58,817 nt of DNA from Bacillota bacterium (GTDB lineage: Bacteria > Bacillota > Clostridia > Lachnospirales > Lachnospiraceae), in the NCBI GenBank assembly GCA_023415055.1, contig JAEZLZ010000109.1, positions 1 to 58,817 of the forward strand. Reading direction: 5' to 3'. Shown one piece after another: positions 52,806 to 58,817 of the stretch (its first letter is position 1; every line of letters begins with the position of its first letter). The notes beneath the pieces were generated by a model. That model saw only the letters and a list, made by a program, of their open reading frames with translations. It ran no database searches and was not told the origin of the DNA. Made by a program: the position numbers and the translations under genes.

Positions 52806-53588
52806 TTATTCAGCAGCATCGCCTTCTGCTTTATTACTGTCCTTTCCGGTCATAGCATCGATACTTTCCCAGAAATTCTTCAAATCTTCGTCCTGCTCTA
52901 CCGCTTTTTTACTCTTCTCATCGGTCATCTCGATCAGAGCGATGACATCTTCGTCATTGTTTCTTTCATCGTAATAAGCTTTAATATCCGCTTCCATGTC
53001 ACCGGAATAGATCTTCAATTTATTATCTTCACCGGTTATAACATAAAATTTAGCCAGTCCGGGTGCCGGTGTATTGATACTGGTAAATTTAATCTCGTGA
53101 TAAACATATACGATATAGGTGCCTTCTATTATTGCTTTTTTGGTATAGGTCTTAATATTACGGTAATCTTCAATATACTCAGTCTTCGTCTGAAGCTGCT
53201 CCTCTGATTCCACTTTGCTCGGATCACTCAGAATACTCTTCAGTGTCTCAACATCCCTGTTGTTCTTAGCATTATAATAAGAATCAAACAGTGCATCAAT
53301 CTCAGGATAAGTCCCTGACTTCTCAATCGGATGGATCGGTACCTCTGTCGGAGTCGGTATCAGTGTAGGGGTTGCCGCGGTCGTGGGTGTTGCCAAAGCA
53401 TTCTCAGCTGCCATTAAGGTCTCATTGTCACCGCTTTTATCCTCGGTTAGCAGCTCAGAGCTTAACATCGTTTCTGCAGTCTTCTCCTGTGCCTTAGGTC
53501 TATCCTGGCTGACAGACAAGGTCAGGATGCCAATTCCCATGGTACTCATCGTTGTCAAAAGTATTATTTTTTTATATTTAAGTTTCAT
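52806..53588 (-). CDS. Secreted or membrane-anchored protein with NTF2-like domain
   Basis: The start at MKLKYKKIILL has AAGGAG six bases upstream. A signal or anchor helix (about 6-25) is followed by a Thr/Pro-rich linker (TPTTAATPTLIPTPTEVP) and a domain (about 95-200) with YPEIDALFDSYYNAKNNRDVETLKSIL that resembles an NTF2-like fold. The acidic C-terminus has no motif I know. Function unknown; probably extracytoplasmic. A Pho-box-like tandem repeat lies upstream of its predicted promoter. Confidence 0.72.
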   Translation of the reverse strand: MKLKYKKIILLTTMSTMGIGILTLSVSQDRPKAQEKTAETMLSSELLTEDKSGDNETLMAAENALATPTTAATPTLIPTPTEVPIHPIEKSGTYPEIDALFDSYYNAKNNRDVETLKSILSDPSKVESEEQLQTKTEYIEDYRNIKTYTKKAIIEGTYIVYVYHEIKFTSINTPAPGLAKFYVITGEDNKLKIYSGDMEADIKAYYDERNNDEDVIALIEMTDEKSKKAVEQDEDLKNFWESIDAMTGKDSNKAEGDAAE

Positions 53589-53645
53589 TATTATCTCCTT
53601 AATAAAGCTATGTAACATTTCCATTCTTTCCAATTTACTTTTCCT

Positions 53646-53674
53646 ATTTTACCAGATAATAAATAAAAAATCAA
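53646..53674 (-). promoter_or_regulatory. Promoter of the NTF2-like secreted protein gene
   Basis: TTGATT (53669-53674), 17-nt spacer, TAAAAT (53646-53651) with TG one base before the -10 (TGGTAAAAT). Confidence 0.6.
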
Positions 53675-53693
53675 CCTATATATTTCATTTTTT

Positions 53694-53721
53694 TGTAACA
53701 CTATTTAACATTTTTGTAACA
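53694..53721. promoter_or_regulatory. Pho-box-like tandem repeat
   Basis: Three TGTAACA/TTTAACA heptamers at 53694-53700, 53704-53710 and 53715-53721 repeat every 10-11 bp. PhoP of Bacilli binds TTAACA repeats with about 11-bp spacing, so this is a candidate PhoP site. It is shared by two divergent genes. Confidence 0.5.
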
Positions 53722-53761
53722 TTTGGCTTCAAAATCACTCCTTTTTTTATCTTAAAATAAT

Positions 53762-53790
53762 TTTACAACAGTTTGGTAAGAATATATAAT
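53762..53790 (+). promoter_or_regulatory. Promoter of the EcsC-family gene
   Basis: TTTACA (53762-53767), 17-nt spacer, TATAAT (53785-53790), 118 bases before the start codon. Confidence 0.6.
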
Positions 53791-53907
53791 TAAAACATAA
53801 GTAACCAAAAAAGTCAAAGTTATATTCTGTCAACCATCGTCAAAATAGATCAATCGCTGTAAAATCAAGGCTTTTTGAGTTTTAAAAAAGAGTAAGAAGG
53901 GAAAAAC

Positions 53908-54696
53908 ATGAATCAGTTACTTAGTCAACAGTTAAATCAAATCAAACTACAGGAGAAGAAAATGTTGAATCCGGTGAATCAGACCTTTCTGGATACAACC
54001 TTGACACCAATGATGGATAAAATACAGGATAAAATTCCTTCAAAGCTTACCGAAACACTTAATATTGCATTTTATAAAGGGTTCCAGCTGGTATTCGAAA
54101 AAGGGAGCGGTCTACTGGAAAAAACATATAACAAGGATAAGATTGAGCTGGAATATGATATAAATAATTATGCCCTTGATAAACGTATCAATAAAAAGCA
54201 TATCAATAAACTGGACCGTTATTCAAAACAATCAAAGCTGGTTAATTCCTCTATCTCTGTAGTAGAAGGCAGTGTACTCGGAGTATTAGGGATTGGCCTT
54301 CCCGATATACCGCTCTTCCTGGCAATGCTTGTACGAACTATTTATGAGATTGCATTAAGTTACGGTTTTTCTTATTCTACAGAGGAAGAGAAAGCCTATC
54401 TTCTATTGCTTATCCACACCGCCATAGCAAAGGGCGAGGAATGTAAGGATCTGGATATGAAGCTGGAAGCACTCAGCAATGCCATTGACAACGATCTTGA
54501 TGTGAAGTCAGAGCTTGATACCAGGATGAAGGAGACTTCCAGTGCCCTCTCACAAGCTTTATTAACTGCAAAATTCCTGCAGGGTATTCCGATCGTCGGT
54601 ATCGTCGGAGGCGCCGTAAATTACAGCATTTTAAACCGAGTTGCAAAATATGCCCGTATCAAATATAAGAAACGATACCTGCTTAAGAAAGTATAA
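53908..54696 (+). CDS. EcsC family protein
   Basis: The family core is VVEGSVLGVLGIGLPDIPLFLAMLVRTIYEIALSYGFSY (about 115-155), and the motif LLTAKFLQGIPIVGIVGGAVN lies near the end. The EcsC domain is helical and may associate with the membrane. Its biochemical role is not settled; in Bacillus it is linked to the Ecs ABC system. The ATG at 53908 has AGAAGGG eight bases upstream. No ABC genes are adjacent. Confidence 0.82.
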   Translation: MNQLLSQQLNQIKLQEKKMLNPVNQTFLDTTLTPMMDKIQDKIPSKLTETLNIAFYKGFQLVFEKGSGLLEKTYNKDKIELEYDINNYALDKRINKKHINKLDRYSKQSKLVNSSISVVEGSVLGVLGIGLPDIPLFLAMLVRTIYEIALSYGFSYSTEEEKAYLLLLIHTAIAKGEECKDLDMKLEALSNAIDNDLDVKSELDTRMKETSSALSQALLTAKFLQGIPIVGIVGGAVNYSILNRVAKYARIKYKKRYLLKKV

Positions 54697-54778
54697 TATA
54701 GGCTTGTCTCCATATATCATATTATTGCTGTGAGATAATTATGTATCCTTTTCAATCGGGAATTTCATGAAAACTTAC

Positions 54779-54807
54779 TTTACTTTGAAATTCAAATAGT
54801 ATATAAT
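54779..54807 (+). promoter_or_regulatory. Promoter of tRNA-Arg
   Basis: TTTACT (54779-54784), 17-nt spacer, TATAAT (54802-54807). Transcription should start near 54814, at the base of a hairpin. Confidence 0.6.
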
Positions 54808-54812
54808 AACAT

Positions 54813-54843
54813 AGTCCGAGCAAGCCGACGGCTTTCTCGGACT
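54813..54843 (+). other. Hairpin at the 5' end of the tRNA-Arg precursor
   Basis: AGTCCGAG/CTCGGACT (54813-54820 with 54836-54843) and an inner AAGCC/GGCTT pair, 6 nt before the tRNA. It could act in precursor processing; no U-tract follows, so it is not a terminator. Confidence 0.5.
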
Positions 54844-54849
54844 AAATAA

Positions 54850-54922
54850 GCATCTGTAGCTCAGTGGATAGAGCGTTCGCCTCCGGAGCGAAAGGCCGCT
54901 GGTTCGAATCCAGTCAGGTGCA
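54850..54922 (+). tRNA. tRNA-Arg (CCG anticodon)
   Basis: A full cloverleaf of 73 bases. The acceptor stem GCATCTG pairs with CAGGTGC (one G-U), the D arm is GCTC/GAGC, the anticodon stem TTCGC/GCGAA holds loop CTCCGGA with anticodon CCG, and the T arm has GGTTCGAATCC. Discriminator base A. The CCA end is not encoded. It reads the rare CGG codon. Confidence 0.96.
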
Positions 54923-54955
54923 TATCATTTGAAAGTAAATGCTTTCAGTAACGGA

Positions 54956-55016
54956 AAAGGAGCTGTCGCGTTAAGGTTTATCTTTGGAAGATATGCCTTA
55001 GTGTGACAGCTCCTTT
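54956..55016 (+). terminator. Terminator hairpin after tRNA-Arg
   Basis: A perfect 12-bp stem (54956-54967 with 55005-55016) with two further inner pairings. The U-tract (TTTAGATTT) is weak. Confidence 0.6.
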
Positions 55017-55096
55017 AGATTTATAATCAATCGCTTCCTGATATTAGGAGGAAACATGACGAGTCAGGATACATATACATTATTGAGGTGAATTGC

Positions 55097-55315
55097 ATGC
55101 AATCGTGTGAACTTGTATCATTTGTTACTGCACTGTCCTGTGGAATTGCAAAATGCTATCCAAAAGAAGAGCTTCCTCTGCTCATTGCTGTTTTATCACA
55201 GCTGACAGCAACTCTTGCTACCATACTGGAGGCTGAGGATTCGAAATTCTCGAATGATGTAGCTCCTGACATTAATCCTTCTGATACACTCATACTATCT
55301 GATAACAGCAATTAA
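55097..55315 (+). CDS. Small Cys-containing protein, DUF6774-like
   Basis: The ATG at 55097 has GAGGTG six bases upstream and gives 72 aa, starting MQSCELVSFVTALSCGIAKC. The N-terminal half is an amphipathic or hydrophobic helix with cysteines, the C-terminal half is acidic. Similar small proteins are frequent in Lachnospiraceae and I associate them with DUF6774, from memory only. Function unknown. Confidence 0.65.
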   Translation: MQSCELVSFVTALSCGIAKCYPKEELPLLIAVLSQLTATLATILEAEDSKFSNDVAPDINPSDTLILSDNSN

Positions 55316-55419
55316 TCTATATTTCTCGGAAGAAGAATATCATATGTTACACAACGTCGTAATATGTCAATATAAAGGGACACTTACAAAGATCTGTATT
55401 GTGCCCCTCGCTTTTATTG

Positions 55420-57213
55420 CTAAATTTTATAATGGCTGATATCTTCCTGGAAATTTTTAATCATCTGGTCAAACACAGCAATCTGATTCGTAAGCTCATT
55501 GATCTGATCAACATAGACTGCTACATTGGAGCTGGCTTCCTGGGTGGCAGCCGAATTCTCCTCTGCAATCGCAGCAAGACTATGCATATTATCAAATAGG
55601 GACGATATATGATCCGCCTCAGTCTTCAACTCCTGTGATGTCTGTATCATCTGATTCGATATTACCTTCAGATTACTATTTGCATCGCCCGAGGTCTTCA
55701 CTGCCTCACCTAGTTTGTAACTCTCCGATTCCAGAATCTGATATTGTACATCAATGTCTCCGACAACTCCATCGATACTTTCCACAAATTCCGATAAACT
55801 CTGGTTTATCTGGTTTACTGCTTTATTTGTCTGTTCCGACAGGTTTCTTACTTCATCTGCCACAACAGCAAAGCCTTTTCCTGCCTCTCCTGCTCTGGCA
55901 GCTTCTATAGAGGCATTCAACGCCAAGAGATTTGTCTGCTTCGCTATCGTTGATACAATCGATACAATCCGCATCATTCCTTCCGCATTCACACGAAGCT
56001 CATCACTGTTGCTTCTAATGGTATTAAATTTATTCAAAACATTCTGAATCTCCAAGGTGGTATGGTCCACATTCCGGAAGCTGTTTTCCAAATTATCCAT
56101 CGCCGTCTCAATCTTAACCTCATTCTTTTGGCTGTCTGCAGATATTTTGGTTACATTACGGATACTTTCACTCAAAATACTTACCGAATTTTCTGTATCC
56201 TCCGCCTGAGTAATTGCTGCGGTTGCAACTTCATCCAAAACTGCTGTAATGTCATTGGAGGTGGATTGCATCGTTTGTGCAATTTCTGCCACGGAGCCAT
56301 TGAAGGTATACATCTCATCAACAATTGCATTGAAACCGATGAAATCCTTCTGCACACGCTTCTTTAATTCATTTACAAAAATCATAATATCCTCATATTC
56401 ATCCTTCGTCTGAAGTGAGGTGTATTCCACGAAATCACAATCACCGAGCTTCTTAAGCTCCGCCTTAAGCATCTTCTGCGGACGATGGAAGAGATAGGAG
56501 GAAAGCGCTGAAGTAGCAAAGGATACGATTCCCAGCGGCAGTGCATATAATTTATCCGGTAGCAAAACGACACCTGCTATCATAAGCAGGAGAGCATTTA
56601 GCAGAGCTGTTTTTATGGTTGTATTTTTGATCAGACCAAAGGAAAAGATTTCATTGAACCGATAACGTTTTGTAGATCTGATCTCCTTCTCAAAGGTTAA
56701 TTTCAGCTGCACTTCACCTTGTCGCTCACTAAGAGTTTCGACCTTGATTTCCTCTTTAAAATAATGAGCAACACCTTTAATCAAGCCATACAGATAATGC
56801 TGCATCCCGCGTTTTGAACGGTAGGTAAAAAGAATATCATGTGTCGACAGAAGGGTTACGTCAAGGATCGGCGGTACTGCTCCCTTGAAACGTTTCATAA
56901 CGATAATATGTACATCATTCATGGATTTTAAAAATTGATATGCTGACTCATGTCGAAAGAATCCAGGGTAAGCCTTACTGAAGGTCTGAATGTTCTGTTC
57001 CCCCATGATTCCCCAGATCTCCATATGATTCTTTCCAACATATTCTCCTACCTGATCTACGATTCCTGTTGCAATATGATCTTCCACATCCTGAAGAGGT
57101 GAAAAAATAACATCTGACGGCAATTGATACTTTTGCAATGCTTTGCTTACCACATCTTTGCCAAACAGCGTTCTGCAAGACTGAACCCAAGATGATACAA
57201 CGGTTCCTTTCAT
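55420..57213 (-). CDS. H-NOX chemoreceptor (heme O2/NO sensor fused to an MCP domain)
   Basis: The N-terminal 180 residues are an H-NOX heme domain beginning MKGTVVSSWVQSC. The key residues fall at the same numbers as in the Thermoanaerobacter H-NOX: heme ligand His102, Pro115, the Y-x-S-x-R heme-propionate motif Tyr131, Ser133, Arg135, and the distal hydrogen-bond set Trp9, Asn74 and Tyr140. The distal Tyr is the mark of O2-binding H-NOX. Two membrane helices follow (about 203-248), then a methyl-accepting signalling domain with NLLALNASIEAARAGEAGKGFAVVADEVRNL. GGAGG is near the ATG. Length 597 aa. Confidence 0.93.
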   Translation of the reverse strand: MKGTVVSSWVQSCRTLFGKDVVSKALQKYQLPSDVIFSPLQDVEDHIATGIVDQVGEYVGKNHMEIWGIMGEQNIQTFSKAYPGFFRHESAYQFLKSMNDVHIIVMKRFKGAVPPILDVTLLSTHDILFTYRSKRGMQHYLYGLIKGVAHYFKEEIKVETLSERQGEVQLKLTFEKEIRSTKRYRFNEIFSFGLIKNTTIKTALLNALLLMIAGVVLLPDKLYALPLGIVSFATSALSSYLFHRPQKMLKAELKKLGDCDFVEYTSLQTKDEYEDIMIFVNELKKRVQKDFIGFNAIVDEMYTFNGSVAEIAQTMQSTSNDITAVLDEVATAAITQAEDTENSVSILSESIRNVTKISADSQKNEVKIETAMDNLENSFRNVDHTTLEIQNVLNKFNTIRSNSDELRVNAEGMMRIVSIVSTIAKQTNLLALNASIEAARAGEAGKGFAVVADEVRNLSEQTNKAVNQINQSLSEFVESIDGVVGDIDVQYQILESESYKLGEAVKTSGDANSNLKVISNQMIQTSQELKTEADHISSLFDNMHSLAAIAEENSAATQEASSNVAVYVDQINELTNQIAVFDQMIKNFQEDISHYKI

Positions 57214-57248
57214 ATTGTTCCTCCTTATGTATAAATAAATCTAGTCCT

Positions 57249-57277
57249 ATCTTATACCTAAGAAAATAAAATTTCAA
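57249..57277 (-). promoter_or_regulatory. Promoter of the H-NOX chemoreceptor
   Basis: TTGAAA (57272-57277), 17-nt spacer, TAAGAT (57249-57254), 36 bases before the start codon. Confidence 0.5.
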
Positions 57278-57391
57278 GTATTTTTTAATAATAATTACTA
57301 TTATTATTTTTGTTAATAATCATTCTAACCTGGCATACAGGATACCATGTGTTAAGCATAGGGACGTGCGCCGGCCGGGTGCACTTACATA

Positions 57392-57433
57392 AGCAGGTCT
57401 GCCTATATGAACTCTCATATAAGCAGACCTGCT
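57392..57433. other. Hairpin between nifJ and the chemoreceptor, next to a GC-rich stretch
   Basis: AGCAGGTCTGC/GCAGACCTGCT (57392-57402 with 57423-57433) with an inner TATATG/CATATA pair. Neither strand has a good U-tract, so it may be a weak nifJ terminator. The preceding 57361-57385 is GC-rich for this region. Confidence 0.5.
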
Positions 57434-57465
57434 ATTCAATTTATAATATTTTAATATTATTAAAA

Positions 57466-58817
57466 CTATTCAGCATCTGTTCCATAAAGCTTGGAGAGTT
57501 TCACCAAATGCTCATATTTTGCAGCTGCATTCTTCTCAGCATTTGCAAATAATTGCTCAGCTCTTTCAGGGTTCTGGCGAATTAAGGAGCTGTAACGTAC
57601 CTCATTCTTGATGAAATCCTGATAGCTTGCACTAGGAGCCTTGCTGTCTAAGGTGAAAGGATTCTTTCCTTCTTCAGCCATACGAGGATCGAAGCGGAAC
57701 ATATTCCAGTAACCGGATGCAACCGCATTCTTCTCTTCGGTCTGAGATACGCCCATACCACCCTTGATACCATGGTTAATACAAGGAGCATATGCAATAA
57801 CGATGGAAGGACCAGGATAGCTCTCAGCTTCAACTAAAGCCTTAATAGTCTGGTTGTAATCAGCACCCATTGCGATCTGAGCAACATATACATAACCATA
57901 GCTCATTGCAATTGCCGCCAGATCCTTCTTCTTTACTTCCTTACCTGCAGCCGCAAACTGAGCGATTGCACCGGTAGGAGTAGATTTGGAGGACTGACCG
58001 CCTGTATTGGAGTAAATCTCAGTATCGAATACTAAGATGTTAACATCCTGACCACTTGCAATTACATGATCTAAACCGCCGAAGCCGATATCATATGCCC
58101 AGCCGTCACCACCGAAGATCCACTGTGACTTTTTGGATAAAAATTCCTTATCCTTTAAGATATCCTTGCCTTCTGCACATTCGCAAGCTTCCAGTACTCT
58201 TACGAGTGCTCTGGTAGCACCTGCATTCTCACGACCGCTATTATAGGTTTCAAGATATCTTGCAGCAGCAGCTTTCACCTCATCCTTACTTGCTGAGGAT
58301 GCTAATGCTTCTACCTTATCTTTAACTCTTGCTCTTAAAGCCTGCTGTGCAAGGAACATACCGTAACCGTACTCTGCATTATCTTCGAATAAGGAGTTAG
58401 CCCAAGCCGGTCCATGTCCTTCTTTATTTACTGTATAAGGTGTGGAAGGATAGGATCCACCCCAGATGGAGGAACAGCCTGTTGCATTGGAGATGAACAT
58501 TCTGTCACCAAATAACTGTGTTACTAATTTAGCGTAAGGTGTCTCACCACAACCTGCACAAGCACCGGAGAATTCAAGCAGAGGCTGGTTGAACTGGCTG
58601 CCCTTAACGGTAATATCCTTAAATTTCTCAACAACCTCAGGCTTGGTATCTAAGGTAAGACCATACTCAAATACCTTCTGCTCAGCCAACTGAGTCTCAA
58701 GAGGTTTCATAACGAGTGCCTTAGCACCCTTCTTACCGGGACATACATTTGCACAGGAACCGCAGCCCATACAATCAAGTGCGGATACTGTCATTGCAAA
58801 CTCAAATCCTGCAACAC
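57466..58817 (-). CDS. nifJ: Pyruvate:ferredoxin oxidoreductase, C-terminal part (partial)
   Basis: Only the last 450 codons are inside the window; the frame runs past the right edge without a start. The part seen begins in the ferredoxin-like domain with MGCGSCANVCPG, one of the two [4Fe-4S] motifs. The TPP-binding domain follows, with CAGCGETPY, GCSSIWGGSYPSTPYTV and GGDGWAYDIGFGGLDHV. The enzyme oxidises pyruvate to acetyl-CoA and CO2, reducing ferredoxin, the central step of clostridial fermentation. The terminus ends in the usual PFOR tail. Confidence 0.96.
   Translation of the reverse strand, partial: VAGFEFAMTVSALDCMGCGSCANVCPGKKGAKALVMKPLETQLAEQKVFEYGLTLDTKPEVVEKFKDITVKGSQFNQPLLEFSGACAGCGETPYAKLVTQLFGDRMFISNATGCSSIWGGSYPSTPYTVNKEGHGPAWANSLFEDNAEYGYGMFLAQQALRARVKDKVEALASSASKDEVKAAAARYLETYNSGRENAGATRALVRVLEACECAEGKDILKDKEFLSKKSQWIFGGDGWAYDIGFGGLDHVIASGQDVNILVFDTEIYSNTGGQSSKSTPTGAIAQFAAAGKEVKKKDLAAIAMSYGYVYVAQIAMGADYNQTIKALVEAESYPGPSIVIAYAPCINHGIKGGMGVSQTEEKNAVASGYWNMFRFDPRMAEEGKNPFTLDSKAPSASYQDFIKNEVRYSSLIRQNPERAEQLFANAEKNAAAKYEHLVKLSKLYGTDAE

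Noticed and set aside
57361..57385. GC-rich stretch as a sign of a mobile element
   Set aside because: Too short, with no inverted ends, target duplication or gene.

Overview
The window looks like a chromosomal segment of an anaerobic, endospore-forming low-GC Bacillota, most likely a Lachnospiraceae-type clostridium. Supporting this are strong GGAGG ribosome sites, a pyruvate:ferredoxin oxidoreductase, a SpoVB-type flippase, an NADP-type glutamate dehydrogenase and a chemoreceptor-fused H-NOX. I see no phage, insertion sequence, CRISPR array or rRNA. There is one tRNA gene.

Layout, left to right. (1) 196-2514: an ABC-F protein on the minus strand, preceded by a leader with a consensus promoter, a 43-residue upstream ORF and an intrinsic terminator. 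This reads as a ribosome-sensing attenuator. (2) 2684-7863: an AraC-type regulator followed by two TIM-barrel isomerase/epimerase-like genes and two Gfo/Idh/MocA dehydrogenases, with no transporter or kinase. (3) 7902-14724: pyrimidine genes pyrE, pyrD, pyrK, pyrF and pyrC, interrupted by a YjbQ-family gene and a plus-strand peptidyl-prolyl isomerase. (4) 14794-19717: argS followed by two ATPases (ATPase_2/DUF234 and DUF815) and a Nudix-like protein with a degraded Nudix box. These are all on the minus strand with small gaps running into pyrC and pyrF. (5) 20077-21337: a CheX-like protein and a CheY-like receiver. (6) 21492-23787: PadR, DUF1700, DUF4097 and PspC envelope-stress-type genes. (7) 24161-31809: a copper-handling cluster (HMA-SafE-cupredoxin fusion, DUF2318, CopA, lipoprotein, response regulator, histidine kinase). 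(8) 32139-36676: gdhA with a terminator hairpin just after its predicted promoter, divergent from rqcH and a histidinol-phosphatase gene. (9) 36743-40422: iscR-iscS-nifU-mnmA with three tandem 15-bp operator-like repeats in front of iscR. (10) 40567-44738: spoVB, a PAS-GGDEF protein and metA. (11) 44970-49040: adenine deaminase and an NCS2 permease under a GntR/HutC regulator with matching palindromes at both promoters. (12) 49184-54696: ligA, a pseudouridine synthase, two uncharacterised proteins and an EcsC-family gene, the last sharing a Pho-box-like region with a secreted protein. (13) 54779-58817: tRNA-Arg(CCG), a small protein, an H-NOX chemoreceptor with all the residues expected for O2 binding, and the 3' end of nifJ.

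The points most worth a second look are the ABC-F leader, the predicted oxygen-sensing H-NOX chemoreceptor, the dehydrogenase/isomerase operon, the copper fusion protein, the gdhA leader terminator, the IscR-proximal repeats, and a small family of intergenic hairpins that start with the same heptamer-like tag. Starts were chosen by ribosome-site spacing and family conservation. Nothing was searched against a database.
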